Counted from the first letter of the stretch, positions 8,348-18,239 are shown. The stretch is DNA of 58,405 nucleotides from Chromatiaceae bacterium (GCA_022340805.1 JAJDNF010000075.1:1-58405), one strand, 5' to 3'. A program made the numbers and translations. The notes: generated by a model not told the origin, from the sequence alone.

Positions 8348-8841
8348 CTGTCTTCTGCCAGGCGGATCCCCGAGAACGGCCAACGGCCGTTCGGGTGGAG
8401 GAAGTTGCGGCAGCTGAAGCGGATAGCGTCATCCGCGGTCGCGCAGCGCCGAGTTGCACCGCGACAGCGCCCGGATCGACCCACCCAGTGCCGCTGGCGT
8501 GCCCGGTCCCACTCCCGGCCGTGTTCGCCGGGACAGGTCGCGACGGGACCTGGGCGGGCGCCGGCCCGACCTCGCACCACCCTGCCCGACCCGCCGGGTC
8601 GGGTCAAGATCAATAAAGCCCCCCTGAAGTAAGGCCTTGGGCGCTCCGCAGACCCGACACGCGGGCCAGAGATTGATAAACTGTCGCCTTTGACCCGATC
8701 CGTTCCGGCCCGCAAGGGCCGGCGCCCGGGTTGCACGAATGCAAGGCACGAACTCCCGCGATCGGTTGCACGATGGGTCCGACGCCGGACCACATCGGGC
8801 CGGTCGTGGCACAACTGACCGGCCGCATACACGAAGGCTCG
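8348..8841. other. Divergent intergenic region between egtD and rnfA
   Basis: About 490 bases with no credible gene. It contains a GC-rich hairpin CCCGACCC-gcc-GGGTCGGG (8585-8603) with no T-run and a shorter one CCGGCCC-gcaag-GGCCGG (8706-8723). A promoter for the rnf operon must lie here, but I could not pick convincing -35/-10 boxes. Confidence 0.4.
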
Positions 8842-9423
8842 ATGACGGAATACGCACTCATACTGGTCAGCACCGTCCTGGTGAACAACTTCGTCCTGGT
8901 GAAGTTCCTGGGCCTGTGTCCGTTCATGGGCGTCTCGCGCAAACTCGAGACGGCGATGGGCATGGGCCTTGCCACGACCTTCGTGCTTACGCTGTCGTCG
9001 GTGTGCAGCTACCTGGTCGACGGATACATTCTGGTGCCGCTGGGCCTTGAATACCTGCGCACGATTGCTTTCATCCTGGTGATCGCCGTGGTCGTGCAGT
9101 TCACCGAAATGGTGATGCACAAGACCAGTCCCCTGCTGTACCAGGTGCTCGGCATCTTTCTGCCGTTGATCACGACCAACTGCGCGGTGCTCGGGGTGGC
9201 CCTGCTCAACATCCAGGAGCAGCACAACTTCGTCGAGTCTGCGCTGTATGGCTTCGGTGCCGCGGTCGGCTTTTCGCTGGTCCTGATCCTGTTCGCCGCC
9301 GTGCGCGAGCGCGTCGCGGTGGCGGACGTGCCCGAGCCGTTCCAGGGCAACGCGATCGCGCTGATAACCGCCGGGCTGATGTCGATGGCGTTCATGGGCT
9401 TCGCCGGACTGGTCAGCGGGTGA
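8842..9423 (+). CDS. rnfA: Rnf electron transport complex subunit A
   Basis: A 193-aa integral membrane subunit with six predicted helices of the Rnf/Rsx ferredoxin:NAD+ oxidoreductase, which couples electron flow to ion movement and, as Rsx, keeps SoxR reduced. Conserved family segments include [19 protein letters not shown] and [15 protein letters not shown]; the paired Cys residues near the membrane hold an Fe-S centre between RnfA and RnfE. ATG 8842 is chosen for its GAAGG ribosome-binding site and the family start [11 protein letters not shown]. First gene of a tightly packed six-gene operon. Confidence 0.95.
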   Translation: MTEYALILVSTVLVNNFVLVKFLGLCPFMGVSRKLETAMGMGLATTFVLTLSSVCSYLVDGYILVPLGLEYLRTIAFILVIAVVVQFTEMVMHKTSPLLYQVLGIFLPLITTNCAVLGVALLNIQEQHNFVESALYGFGAAVGFSLVLILFAAVRERVAVADVPEPFQGNAIALITAGLMSMAFMGFAGLVSG

Positions 9424-9433
9424 CCTCGCCAGC

Positions 9434-9991
9434 ATGATCGCCGCCGTGCTCACCATCGCCATTATGGCGACGCTCTTCGGCCTGATCCTGGGTTACTCGG
9501 CGATCCGCTTTCGCGTCGAGGGCGACCCGATCGCCGACCAGATCGACTCGCTGCTGCCGCAGACCCAGTGTGGCCAATGCGGTTTCGCCGGCTGCCGACC
9601 CTATGCCGAGGCGATGGCCGCGGGCGAGGCACAGATCAACCGCTGCCCGCCGGGCGGCGAGGCAACCATGATCGCGCTGGCCGAGCTGCTCGGCCGCGAC
9701 CCGGTGCCGCTGGAGGACGTCGAGGCCGCGGAGAAACCCAAGTCGGTCGCCTACATCGTCGAGGAGGAATGCATCGGCTGTACCTTGTGCATCCAGGCGT
9801 GTCCGGTCGATGCGATCATGGGTGCCGCCAAGCAGATGCACACGGTCATCGTCGATGAGTGCACCGGCTGCGAACTGTGCCTGCCACCGTGCCCGGTGGA
9901 GTGCATCCACATGCACCCGCTCGAGACGACCCCGCTGACCTGGCGCTGGCCGTTCCCGGCGCGCACCGGGTCGGAGGGCGCACATGGCTGA
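9434..9991 (+). CDS. rnfB: Rnf complex Fe-S subunit B
   Basis: A 185-aa polyferredoxin subunit. An N-terminal membrane anchor (about 1-24) is followed by a CxxCxxxxC...C Fe-S domain ([10 protein letters not shown] ... CPPGG) and two ferredoxin [4Fe-4S] motifs ([12 protein letters not shown] and [12 protein letters not shown]). It passes electrons into the membrane part of the complex. It starts 10 bases after rnfA and overlaps rnfC by 8 bases. Confidence 0.96.
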   Translation: MIAAVLTIAIMATLFGLILGYSAIRFRVEGDPIADQIDSLLPQTQCGQCGFAGCRPYAEAMAAGEAQINRCPPGGEATMIALAELLGRDPVPLEDVEAAEKPKSVAYIVEEECIGCTLCIQACPVDAIMGAAKQMHTVIVDECTGCELCLPPCPVECIHMHPLETTPLTWRWPFPARTGSEGAHG

Positions 9992-11564
9992 ACAACGCAA
10001 GCTCTGGCCTTTCCACGGCGGCCTGCACCTGGACGATCACAAGGCCGAGTCCAACGCCAGCCCGGTGCGCAGCGTGGCGCTGCCCAGGCGCCTGATCCTG
10101 CCGCTGCAGCAGCATATCGGCCAAAGGGCCGAGCCGGTGGTCAGCGTCGGTGACGCGGTCAGAAAGGGGCAGCTGATCGCCCAGGCGACCGACTACGTGA
10201 GCGCCTCGATCCACGCACCGAGCTCGGGACGTGTGGTCGAGATCGGCGCCGCGCCGATCCCGCACCCGTCGGGCCTGAGCGACACCTGCATCGTGATCGA
10301 GACCGATGGCCTGGACAGCTGGGACGAACTGCCCGCAGCGATGCCGGATTACAGGAACGCGGATGCCGCCGATCTGCGCGAGCGCATCCGCTGGGCCGGT
10401 ATCGTCGGGCTCGGCGGCGCCGCGTTCCCGACCGCGGTCAAGGTCAACACCAGCGGCCAGCGGCCGATCGATACCCTGGTGATCAATGCCGCCGAATGCG
10501 AACCCTACATCACCTGCGACGACGTACTGATGCGTGAGCAGGCCGCCGACGTGATCGACGGCATCGACATCCTGTCCCACCTGATCGGGGCACGCGAGTG
10601 CCTGATCGGCATCGAGGACAACAAGCCCGAGGCGGCCGAGGCGCTGCGCCGGGCCATCGCCGGTCGCGCCAGCGGACACGACGATCGGCCGATCGAGGTC
10701 GTGGTGGTGCCCACGCTGTACCCGAGCGGCGGGGAGAAGCAGCTGATCCTGCTGCTGACCGGGCGCGAGGTGCCGTCACATGGCCTGCCGGCGGCTGTCG
10801 GCGTGCTGTGCCAGAACGTCGCGACCGTGGTCGCGGTGGCCGATGCGGTGCTGCGTGGCCGCCCGCTGATCGAGCGGATCGTCACCGTGACCGGCGGCGG
10901 CGCGAAACAGCCGGGCAACCTGCGCGTCGCGATCGGTACACCGATCGATTTCCTGATCGCGCAGGCTGGCGGCTACAGCACCCATATCAATCAACTGATC
11001 CTGGGCGGCCCGATGATGGGTTTCGGCCTGCGCAGCGACAAGGTGCCGCTCACCAAGGCCACCAACTGTCTGCTCGCCGCGTCGCGCACCGAAACGCCGA
11101 ACAGCCAGCCCGAACGCCCCTGCATTCGCTGTGGCGAGTGCGCGCGCGTCTGCCCGGCACAGCTGCTGCCGCAGCATCTCTATTGGCATGCGCGTGCACG
11201 CGACTTCGACAAGGCCCAGGAATACAACCTGTTCGACTGCATCGAATGTGGCTGCTGCGCCTACGTCTGCCCCGCGCATATTCCGCTGGTGGCCTACTAC
11301 CGCTTCGCCAAGACCGAGATATGGGCGCAGGAGCGCGATCGCGACAAGTCGGATCTGGCACGCCGCCGCCACGAGGCGCGGGTGGCGCGCCTGGAGCGCC
11401 TGGAACAAGAGCGCAAGGCCCGCCTGCGGCAGAAGAAGGAGGCCCTGGACAGCAAGTCCGGCAAGACCGGGGCGGGCGATGCGAAAAAGGCCGCGATCGA
11501 GGCAGCCATGCAGCGCGTGGCGGCGAAAAAGGCGGCCCAGCAGGTCGAGTCCGGGACAGAGTAG
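9984..11564 (+). CDS. rnfC: Rnf complex subunit C
   Basis: A 526-aa peripheral subunit homologous to NqrA/NuoF-type flavoproteins and the NADH-interacting part of Rnf. The glycine-rich FMN/NADH region lies around residues 130-170 ([12 protein letters not shown]). Two [4Fe-4S] motifs, [12 protein letters not shown] and [12 protein letters not shown], lie near 380 and 420. The last ~90 residues are a Lys/Arg/Glu/Ala-rich helix or coiled coil, shorter than the long tail of enterobacterial RsxC. Confidence 0.96.
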   Translation: MAEQRKLWPFHGGLHLDDHKAESNASPVRSVALPRRLILPLQQHIGQRAEPVVSVGDAVRKGQLIAQATDYVSASIHAPSSGRVVEIGAAPIPHPSGLSDTCIVIETDGLDSWDELPAAMPDYRNADAADLRERIRWAGIVGLGGAAFPTAVKVNTSGQRPIDTLVINAAECEPYITCDDVLMREQAADVIDGIDILSHLIGARECLIGIEDNKPEAAEALRRAIAGRASGHDDRPIEVVVVPTLYPSGGEKQLILLLTGREVPSHGLPAAVGVLCQNVATVVAVADAVLRGRPLIERIVTVTGGGAKQPGNLRVAIGTPIDFLIAQAGGYSTHINQLILGGPMMGFGLRSDKVPLTKATNCLLAASRTETPNSQPERPCIRCGECARVCPAQLLPQHLYWHARARDFDKAQEYNLFDCIECGCCAYVCPAHIPLVAYYRFAKTEIWAQERDRDKSDLARRRHEARVARLERLEQERKARLRQKKEALDSKSGKTGAGDAKKAAIEAAMQRVAAKKAAQQVESGTE

Positions 11565-11566
11565 CC

Positions 11567-12610
11567 ATGCAGTTCTCAATCAGCAGCTCACCGCACCAGA
11601 GCGGCCAGCAAAGTGTGACCAGGGTAATGGGCCTGGTGCTGCTTGCACTGGTCCCGGGCACCCTGGCGATGTTCTGGTACTTTGGCTGGGGGCCGATCAT
11701 CAACCTGGGCATCGCGACGGCGACCGCGGTCGCCGCCGAGGCCGCGGTGCTGCACCTGCGCGGCCGCGCAATCGGCGTGACCCTGATCGACCTGAGCGCG
11801 GTGGTCACCGCCTGGCTTCTGGCCCTGGCCCTGCCGCCGCTGCTGCCCTGGTGGCAGACCGCGATGGGCAGCGTGTTCGCGATCGTGGTGGTCAAACAAC
11901 TGTTCGGCGGTATCGGTCACAACCCGTTCAACCCGGCCATGGCCGGCTACGTGCTGCTGCTGGTGTCCTTCCCGGTGACCATGACCCGCTGGCTGCCACC
12001 CGACGTGGTCAGCGGCAGTGCACTGTCGCTGGCCGATTCGCTGCACATCATCTTCAGCGGTACACCACCGCTGGGCCAGACCTGGGATGCGATCTCGAGC
12101 GCCACGCCGCTCGACCAGATGCGTACCGAGCTGTCGCAGAACCGCATGATCGGCGAGATCCGCCAGAGCCCGCTGTGGGGTGACTTCGGCGGTCGCGGCT
12201 GGGAATGGATCGGCAACTGGTACCTGCTCGGCGGCCTGTTCCTGATCTGGCGGCGCGTGATCGGCTGGCGCATCCCGGCCAGCATGCTGGCCGGCCTGGT
12301 ACTGATCGCCGGGCTGTTCTGGGCCATCGACCCCGATACCCATCCCTTCCCGGCATTTCACCTGTTCAGCGGCGGGGCCATCCTGGGCGCGTTTTTCATC
12401 GCCACCGACCCGGTGTCCGCGTCCACCACGCCGCGCGGCCAGCTCATCTATGGTGCGCTGATCGGCCTGCTGGTGTTCGTGATCCGCACCTGGGGTGGCT
12501 ATCCGGACGCGGTCGCCTTCGCGGTGCTGCTCATGAACATGGCCGCGCCGACGATCGACCACTACACCCAGCCGCGCATCTTCGGCCAGCGGGGACGCGG
12601 TGATGCGTAG
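11567..12610 (+). CDS. rnfD: Rnf complex subunit D
   Basis: A 347-aa membrane subunit with about ten helices, homologous to NqrB. The FMN is attached covalently to a Thr in the motif seen here as ATDPVSASTTPRG (about 281). The C-terminal signature GGYPDAVAFAVLLMNM is typical of RnfD. The ATG at 11567 lies two bases after the rnfC stop. The 3' end overlaps the start of rnfG. Confidence 0.96.
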   Translation: MQFSISSSPHQSGQQSVTRVMGLVLLALVPGTLAMFWYFGWGPIINLGIATATAVAAEAAVLHLRGRAIGVTLIDLSAVVTAWLLALALPPLLPWWQTAMGSVFAIVVVKQLFGGIGHNPFNPAMAGYVLLLVSFPVTMTRWLPPDVVSGSALSLADSLHIIFSGTPPLGQTWDAISSATPLDQMRTELSQNRMIGEIRQSPLWGDFGGRGWEWIGNWYLLGGLFLIWRRVIGWRIPASMLAGLVLIAGLFWAIDPDTHPFPAFHLFSGGAILGAFFIATDPVSASTTPRGQLIYGALIGLLVFVIRTWGGYPDAVAFAVLLMNMAAPTIDHYTQPRIFGQRGRGDA

Positions 12611-13247
12611 AACCCTGCCGGTGCTGATCTCAGGCGTATTGCTCGGCCTGTTCGGTGTGTTGGGTGCCGCACTGGTGGGATTGAGCCACGAGGGGACTGC
12701 CGAGCGCATCGCGCGAAACGAGCGCGAGGGCCTGTTGCAACAGTTGCGGGTACTGGTGCCCGCGCAACAGGTCGACAACGACATGCTCAACGATGTCATC
12801 GAGGTTGCCGCCCCGGCCGCGCTGGGCGCGGCGTCGACCCGCGTGTACCGCGCCCGCAACCAGGGTGAACCGGTCGCCGCAGTACTCAGCCCGGTGGTCG
12901 CGCAGGGCTACAACGGACCGATACAGCTGATTGTCGCGGTGCGCTTCGACGGCACCCTGGGTGGGGTACGCGTGCTGACGCATCGCGAGACGCCCGGACT
13001 CGGTGACAAGATCGATGTCGAGCGGTCCGACTGGATACTGCAGTTCGCGGGCATGTCACTGGGCGAGCCGCCCGCGGACAGGTGGAAGGTCAGACGCGAC
13101 GGTGGTACGTTCGACCAGTTCACCGGTGCCACGATCACGCCGCGTGCGCTGGTGCGCCAGATCAAGGCCAGCCTGGAATACTTCAGCCAACACAAGCACG
13201 AGCTGTTCGACAACGAACCGCCGCAGACGGAGGCACAGCATGACTGA
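12603..13247 (+). CDS. rnfG: Rnf complex subunit G
   Basis: A 214-aa subunit with one N-terminal membrane anchor and a periplasmic FMN-binding domain. The covalent FMN attachment motif appears as [11 protein letters not shown] (about 172-182), the S/TGAT-x-T box of RnfG/NqrC. A GTG at 12600 directly precedes the ATG, so initiation could occur at either. The first eight bases overlap rnfD and the last eight overlap rnfE, indicating translational coupling. Confidence 0.95.
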   Translation: MRRTLPVLISGVLLGLFGVLGAALVGLSHEGTAERIARNEREGLLQQLRVLVPAQQVDNDMLNDVIEVAAPAALGAASTRVYRARNQGEPVAAVLSPVVAQGYNGPIQLIVAVRFDGTLGGVRVLTHRETPGLGDKIDVERSDWILQFAGMSLGEPPADRWKVRRDGGTFDQFTGATITPRALVRQIKASLEYFSQHKHELFDNEPPQTEAQHD

Positions 13248-13923
13248 CGGCTATCGCAAGATCGTCCTCGACGGCCTGTGGCACAACAACCAGGCCCTGG
13301 TCGCACTGCTCGGCCTGTGTCCGCTGCTCGCGGTGTCCAACACGCTTATCAACGGTCTCGGCCTCGGCCTGGCGACCACGCTGGTGCTGGTCATGTCGAA
13401 TGTCTCCGTGTCCATGATCCGCAACTGGGTGCGTCCGGAGATCCGCCTGCCGGTGTTCGTGCTGATCATCGCCTCGTTCGTGACCATGGTCGAGCTGGTG
13501 ATGAACGCCTACTTCCACGGCCTGTACAAGGTACTGGGCATCTTCATCCCGCTGATCGTGACCAACTGCACCATCATCGGCCGCGCCGAGGCGTTCGCCT
13601 CGCGCAACCCGATTCCGCGCGCGCTGGTCGACGGCCTGGCGATCGGCGTCGGCTCCACACTGGCGCTGGTGGTGCTTGGCGGCAGCCGTGAACTGATCGG
13701 TCAGGGCACCCTGTTCGATGGTGCGCATCTGATGTTCGGCGAGATAGCCAGAGGCTGGAGGTGGGGCATTGGTGAGGACTATCCCGGCATCCTGCTGGCC
13801 ATCCTGCCACCCGGCGCCTTCATCGGTCTGGGCATGTTGATCGCGCTGAAAAACATCATCGACAAGCGCCTCAGCACACGTCAACCGGCCTCCGCAGCGG
13901 GAACCGAACCGGTGACCGCATAG
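13240..13923 (+). CDS. rnfE: Rnf complex subunit E
   Basis: A 227-aa membrane subunit paralogous to RnfA in inverted topology. Characteristic stretches are [19 protein letters not shown] and [18 protein letters not shown], each with the conserved Cys that coordinates the intramembrane Fe-S centre. It is the last gene of the operon and precedes nth, as in many gammaproteobacteria. Confidence 0.96.
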   Translation: MTDGYRKIVLDGLWHNNQALVALLGLCPLLAVSNTLINGLGLGLATTLVLVMSNVSVSMIRNWVRPEIRLPVFVLIIASFVTMVELVMNAYFHGLYKVLGIFIPLIVTNCTIIGRAEAFASRNPIPRALVDGLAIGVGSTLALVVLGGSRELIGQGTLFDGAHLMFGEIARGWRWGIGEDYPGILLAILPPGAFIGLGMLIALKNIIDKRLSTRQPASAAGTEPVTA

Positions 13924-14047
13924 GGCGCATCAGGCACCAGCCGTAATGCAGCTGATAACGGCGGCCGCCACGCATCGCGGTGCAATACGCTTGTCTATTG
14001 CACCCTGGCCGGCACCGGAGCAGATTCGACCACATGCGGCACAGACC

Positions 14048-14680
14048 ATGAACAAGGCCAAACGTCAGGAAATTTTCGAACGGCTGCGTGCCGCCGATCC
14101 CACCCCCACGACCGAGCTGAATTTCTCGACACCGTTCGAGCTGCTGGTCGCCGTGATCCTGTCGGCCCAGGCGACCGACAAGGGTGTCAACAAGGCCACC
14201 GCCAGGCTGTTCCCGGTTGCCAATACCCCCCAGGCGATCCGCGATCTCGGGGTTGAGGGCCTGAAGGGTTACATCAAGACGATCGGCCTGTTCAACAGCA
14301 AGGCGGAAAACATCATCAAGACCTGCGCGATGCTGATCGACAGGCACGCCGGCCAGGTGCCCGCCGACCGCGCGGCGCTCGAGGCACTGCCCGGGGTGGG
14401 ACGTAAGACCGCCAACGTCGTCCTGAACACCGCCTTCGGCGAACCGACCATGGCGGTCGATACGCATATCTTCCGCGTCGCCAACCGTACCGGCATAGCC
14501 CCCGGCAGGAACGTCATCGAGGTCGAGAAGCGCCTGCTGCGGCTAGTCCCCAAGGAATTCATGGTCGATGCGCACCACTGGCTGATCCTGCATGGCCGAT
14601 ACACCTGCGTGGCGCGCAAACCGCGCTGTGCCGCCTGCCTGATCGAGGACCTGTGCGAATACCGGCACAAGACCGCCTGA
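14048..14680 (+). CDS. nth: Endonuclease III
   Basis: A 210-aa DNA glycosylase/AP lyase that removes oxidised pyrimidines. The helix-hairpin-helix LPGVGRKTANVVL (about 114-126) contains the catalytic Lys, and the catalytic Asp lies in AVDTHIFRVANR (about 138). The C-terminal [4Fe-4S] loop is CVARKPRCAACLIEDLC. ATG 14048 (MNKAKRQEIFERL) matches the usual family start. It follows rnfE by 124 bases; this rnf-nth neighbourhood is widespread. Confidence 0.97.
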   Translation: MNKAKRQEIFERLRAADPTPTTELNFSTPFELLVAVILSAQATDKGVNKATARLFPVANTPQAIRDLGVEGLKGYIKTIGLFNSKAENIIKTCAMLIDRHAGQVPADRAALEALPGVGRKTANVVLNTAFGEPTMAVDTHIFRVANRTGIAPGRNVIEVEKRLLRLVPKEFMVDAHHWLILHGRYTCVARKPRCAACLIEDLCEYRHKTA

Positions 14681-14799
14681 TTCGCCGCGGCGGCCCTTAG
14701 CCACTTGAATTGCCGGGTTTCTGAAACGCGTCCGGACAACGGCGCGACGCTCATTGTGGCACCATCGTCACGCCGAGACCGGATGACCCCGACACAGAC

Positions 14800-15225
14800 A
14801 TGTTTGGACAGAATCGCGATCAACTCCGCCGTTTTTTCAAGACCAGCTGGGCCAGACGCCTGGCTGGAGAATCCCTGCAACCACTCGAGCAATTGGTTGC
14901 CCAGGTCATCGAGCAGCACCCCGAATACCATCGTCACCTGGACGACGAGGACCAGCTGCAACGCGAATTCACCCCGGATCAGGGCGAGACCAACCCATGG
15001 CTGCACATGGGCATGCACATCACCCTGGGTGAACAACTCGGCGCCGACCGCCCGGCCGGAATTCGTTCCGCGTACCAAAGGATCGTCGCGCGTTTCCACG
15101 ATCAGCACGCGGCCGAGCACGCGATGATGGATTGCCTCGGAGTGGTGCTGTGGGAGGCGCAGCGCTCGGGTGGCCTGCCGGACGAGCAGGTCTACCTGCA
15201 GTGCCTGGAAAGACTGGCCCGGTGA
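14800..15225 (+). CDS. DUF1841 family protein
   Basis: A 141-aa soluble protein that I recognise as DUF1841 from MFGQNRDQLRRFF at the start and the conserved NPWLHMGMHITLGEQL and HDQHAAEHAMMDCLG segments. The function is unknown. Conserved His and Glu residues (HMGMH, HDQHAAEH) could bind a metal, but this is inference. It commonly sits near nth. Confidence 0.85.
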   Translation: MFGQNRDQLRRFFKTSWARRLAGESLQPLEQLVAQVIEQHPEYHRHLDDEDQLQREFTPDQGETNPWLHMGMHITLGEQLGADRPAGIRSAYQRIVARFHDQHAAEHAMMDCLGVVLWEAQRSGGLPDEQVYLQCLERLAR

Positions 15226-15344
15226 AATATCCGCGAGCCTTTGCCGGTCTTTAGCTGCGAACCCCCGGGCAAGCAGGGCGTCAAAGGCGCAAGGCTTACC
15301 GGATGCGAGCGAAAAGATTTTACCGCCGAACGCGTGAACTGCAT

Positions 15345-15369
15345 GGGAACGCGGAAGGTGAACAACGAA
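15345..15369 (+). promoter_or_regulatory. Possible ECF-sigma-type promoter of the hvf operon
   Basis: GGGAAC (15345-15350), a 15-base spacer and CGAA (15366-15369) resemble the -35/-10 pattern of some ECF sigma factors, 66 bases before the hvfA start. Related RiPP operons are ECF-controlled in several bacteria. The spacer is slightly short, so this is a weak call. Confidence 0.25.
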
Positions 15370-15435
15370 ACTGGTGATCCGCAGGCCACATGCGGCCGGG
15401 ACCCCAGTCCAACTCAACGCACGAGGAGAATGAAG

Positions 15436-15816
15436 ATGTCGAAAAAGTCCATGAAGCCGGTCGCCACCGCCATTGGTGCAGCCTTTGCTGGTTCCATGCT
15501 GATCGCCGGCGCGGCCAGCGCAGGCAGCAACCCGTTTGCGCTGTCCGAGTTGAACGGCGGCTACCTGCAGATCGCCGGCAACCAGGCCGAAGGCAAGTGC
15601 GGCGGCAACATGCCGGCCGGCGCTGAAGGCAAGTGCGGTGGTAGCGCGGCCGCAATGCCCGAAGGCAAGTGCGGCGGTAGCGCGGCGGCGATGCCCGAAG
15701 GCAAGTGCGGCGGTAGCGCGGCCGCAATGCCCGAAGGCAAGTGCGGTGGTAGCGCGGCGGCCACGATGCCGGAGGGCAAGTGCGGCGCCGGCAAGTGCGG
15801 CGCCAACAAAAAATAG
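15436..15816 (+). CDS. hvfA: HvfA-type RiPP precursor with repeated EGKCG motifs
   Basis: A 126-aa low-complexity secreted peptide. An N-terminal signal peptide (MSKKSMKPVATAIGAAFAG..., cleavage near GAASA|G) is followed by six EGKCG motifs and a final AGKCG, separated by GGSAAAMP-type spacers. In the HvfA family the EGKCG cysteines are modified post-translationally to oxazolone/thioamide groups that bind copper. GAGGAG (15423-15428) sits 7 bases before the ATG at 15436 and only 1 base before the in-frame ATG at 15430, so 15436 is favoured. First gene of hvfABCX. Confidence 0.9.
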   Translation: MSKKSMKPVATAIGAAFAGSMLIAGAASAGSNPFALSELNGGYLQIAGNQAEGKCGGNMPAGAEGKCGGSAAAMPEGKCGGSAAAMPEGKCGGSAAAMPEGKCGGSAAATMPEGKCGAGKCGANKK

Positions 15817-15837
15817 GCCAAGCAGGACCTGAACCGT

Positions 15838-15869
15838 GACGGCAGGCCGCTGCAGGCCTGCCGTCTTTC
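15838..15869 (+). terminator. Intercistronic hairpin (attenuator) between hvfA and hvfB
   Basis: GACGGCAGGCC (15838-15848) pairs perfectly with GGCCTGCCGTC (15855-15865), followed by TTTC. It lies 22 bases after the precursor stop and probably lets most transcripts end after hvfA, giving excess precursor over the modifying enzymes. That role is inferred from position. Confidence 0.75.
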
Positions 15870-15923
15870 GGGCACCCGGATAGTCCTGTTGGGGGATCCA
15901 CCACGCCGGCGGAGGAACACAGC

Positions 15924-16805
15924 TTGAACAACCCACGCCAGACCGCGGTAGCTGTAGCGGGACCGGGATTCGCGGTCAGCGGTGCCGGGCTCGGCCTGCG
16001 ATCCGCGCTGCTCGACCAGTTCCAGGCCAACCCGCCGAACCAGGTCGACTTCCTCGAGATCGCGCCGGAGAACTGGATGCGCGTCGGCGGCGCGCGTGGC
16101 AAGGTGCTGCGCCGCTTGAGCGAGCGCTACCCCTTCGTCTGTCACGGGCTGTCGCTGTCGATCGGCGGCCCCGCCCCGCTGGACGATGCATTCCTGCTCG
16201 AGCTCAAGGCGTTCCTCGACACCCACCAGGCGCGTGTCTACACCGAACACCTGTCTTACTGCGGCGACAGCGGCCAACTGTACGACCTCATGCCGATCCC
16301 GTTCACCGAGGAGGCCGTAAGCTATGTGGCCCGGCGCATACGCCATGTCCAGGACGTGCTCGAGCGGCGCATCGGCATGGAGAACGTCTCGACCTATGCC
16401 GCGCCTGCCGGCGAGCTCAGCGAACTCGAATTCCTGAACGCGGTGATCGCCGAGGCCGACTGCGGCCTGCATCTCGACATCAACAATATCTTTGTCAACG
16501 GCATCAACCACGGCTTCGACGCGCGCGCCTACCTGGCCTGCATCCCGGCCGACCGGATCATGTACGCGCATATCGCCGGTCACCTGTACGAAGACGACGA
16601 CCTGCGCATCGACACCCATGGCGAGGACGTGCTGCCCGAGGTATGGGACCTGCTCGACGAGGCCTATGCACGCTACGGCGTGTTCCCGACCCTGCTCGAG
16701 CGCGACTTCAACATACCGCCACTGGCGGAGTTGCTGGGCGAGGTGGATCAGATCGTGCAGCGCCAGCGCAAGTGGCGGGGGGTGCGCGGTGCGCACGTCG
16801 CCTGA
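15924..16805 (+). CDS. hvfB: HvfB: DUF692 multinuclear non-heme iron (MNIO) RiPP-modifying oxidase
   Basis: A 293-aa TIM-barrel DUF692/MNIO enzyme, the family that oxidises cysteines in RiPP precursors using two or three iron ions. Family signatures include GLGLRSALLDQF, DFLEIAPENWM (Glu/Asn ligand region), VCHGLSLSIGG, EHLSYCG, MENVSTYA and LHLDINNIFVN, then YAHIAGH and DTHGEDVLPE; these supply the iron-binding His/Asp/Glu residues. The start is a TTG at 15924, supported by GGAGGA at 15911-15916. It overlaps hvfC by 17 bases. Confidence 0.93.
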   Translation: MNNPRQTAVAVAGPGFAVSGAGLGLRSALLDQFQANPPNQVDFLEIAPENWMRVGGARGKVLRRLSERYPFVCHGLSLSIGGPAPLDDAFLLELKAFLDTHQARVYTEHLSYCGDSGQLYDLMPIPFTEEAVSYVARRIRHVQDVLERRIGMENVSTYAAPAGELSELEFLNAVIAEADCGLHLDINNIFVNGINHGFDARAYLACIPADRIMYAHIAGHLYEDDDLRIDTHGEDVLPEVWDLLDEAYARYGVFPTLLERDFNIPPLAELLGEVDQIVQRQRKWRGVRGAHVA

Positions 16806-17580
16806 GCTGCCGGATGCGCTGCCGCTGCCGGCCTTCCAGCGCCAGCAGCTGGATTTCACCGCGCACATCCGCGACCCGGATAATACGCCGCTGCCGGAGG
16901 GTATCCCGGCACGGCGCATGGCGATCTACGTCGAGCTGTTCTACAACAACATCAACGAACAGCTGACGGTCAACTTCCCGATCCTGCGACGTATCACCGA
17001 CGGGGCCCACTGGCAGGCCATGGTGCGTGACTTCATGATCCGTCACCGCAGCGAGACGCCGCTGTTCAGCGAGGTCGGCCAGGAGTTTCTCGAATACCTG
17101 CAACAGGAGCGCGCGCCACAACCGCAAGACTGGCCGTTCATGCTCGAACTCGCGCATTACGAATACGCCGAACTGGCGGTCGCGATCAGCACTGCCGACG
17201 TGGGGATCGGAGAGTACGATCCCAACGGCGACCTGCTGACCGCGCCGCCGCTGGTTGCGCCAACGGCGTGGAATCTGACCTATCGATGGCCCGTGCATAC
17301 CATCGGTCCGGAATCACTGCCGGATTCGCCACCGCCCGAGCCGACCCACCTGGTCGTGTACCGCGACCGGCTCGACGCCGTGTGTTTCCTGCAAATCAAC
17401 GCGGTGACCCAACGCCTGTTGCAGCTGTTGAAAGAAAACCCACAGCAAACCGGTCTGGAAGTATTGAGGACCATCGCTGCAGAACTGGCCCACCCTGATC
17501 CCGCATCGGTCATCGCGGCCGGCCAGGAATTGCTCGACGATCTTCGCCGCCGCAACATCATTCTGGGCACGCGCGCCTGA
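16789..17580 (+). CDS. hvfC: HvfC: DUF2063 partner protein of the MNIO enzyme
   Basis: A 263-aa protein with the N-terminal DUF2063 domain (PAFQRQQLDFTAHIRDPD..., RRMAIYVELFYNNINEQL, FPILRRI) typical of the partner that binds precursor and presents it to the MNIO oxidase. The C-terminal half carries a second helical region (LVVYRDRLDAVCFLQIN). The GTG at 16789 inside the end of hvfB is preferred because the family N-terminus begins just after it and a G-rich ribosome-binding site precedes it. Confidence 0.88.
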   Translation: MRTSPELPDALPLPAFQRQQLDFTAHIRDPDNTPLPEGIPARRMAIYVELFYNNINEQLTVNFPILRRITDGAHWQAMVRDFMIRHRSETPLFSEVGQEFLEYLQQERAPQPQDWPFMLELAHYEYAELAVAISTADVGIGEYDPNGDLLTAPPLVAPTAWNLTYRWPVHTIGPESLPDSPPPEPTHLVVYRDRLDAVCFLQINAVTQRLLQLLKENPQQTGLEVLRTIAAELAHPDPASVIAAGQELLDDLRRRNIILGTRA

Positions 17581-17643
17581 GCGCTTCGACCGCGCGCCCC
17601 GCATGCCGGCGGCACTCCTAAGCAAACGAGCCGGGGGCCCACG

Positions 17644-18210
17644 ATGATCGCAATACTGAACCGCCTGCAGGACATGCTCGACGGCGTCCGGGCCGTGGAT
17701 TTTCTCGCGCCGCTGACAATGCGCCTGTACCTGGCGCCGGTCTTGTGGATGGCCGGCAGCACGAAGCTCGCCGACATCGACAGCACCATCGCCTGGTTCG
17801 GCAATCCCGACTGGGGGCTCGGCCTGCCGATGCCCGAACTGATGGCCTGGGCGGCGACGCTAACCGAGGCCGGTGGCGCCATCCTGCTGTTGATCGGGCT
17901 GGCAACGCGCTGGATCTCGATCCCGCTGATGGTCACCATGCTGGTCGCCGCGGTCACGGTGCACTGGCCGCAGGGCTGGGCAGCGATCGCCGAGACGCCC
18001 GAGGCCGCCGAGCGGCTAACCGCCGCCACCTCGCTGCTGCAGCAGCACGGCCATTACGACTGGCTGACCGCCAGTGGCGAGTTCGTGATCCTCAACAACG
18101 GCATCGAGTTTGCCGCCACCTACTTCATCATGCTGCTGGCACTGTTCTTCGCCGGCGGCGGTCGCTACCTGAGCCTCGACTACTGGATCGCGCGGCGCTT
18201 TCGCGACTGA
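17644..18210 (+). CDS. hvfX: HvfX: DoxX-like membrane protein of the RiPP operon
   Basis: A 188-aa four-helix DoxX-family membrane protein (LYLAPVLWMAGSTKL, MVTMLVAAVTVHWPQGW, FAATYFIMLLALFFAGGG). In HvfA-type operons a DoxX homologue is a fixed fourth member with a presumed redox or copper role in the inner membrane. It follows hvfC by 63 bases on the same strand and is probably co-transcribed. The next gene downstream is on the opposite strand. Confidence 0.85.
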   Translation: MIAILNRLQDMLDGVRAVDFLAPLTMRLYLAPVLWMAGSTKLADIDSTIAWFGNPDWGLGLPMPELMAWAATLTEAGGAILLLIGLATRWISIPLMVTMLVAAVTVHWPQGWAAIAETPEAAERLTAATSLLQQHGHYDWLTASGEFVILNNGIEFAATYFIMLLALFFAGGGRYLSLDYWIARRFRD

Positions 18211-18239
18211 TCAGGCGCGCAGCGGACATGCGCGTTGGG

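Noticed and set aside
14269-15936. 555-codon minus-strand frame over nth, DUF1841 and hvfA
   Set aside because: It is antisense to three well-supported genes, and its Ala/Leu-rich repeats are only the complement of the EGKCG array.
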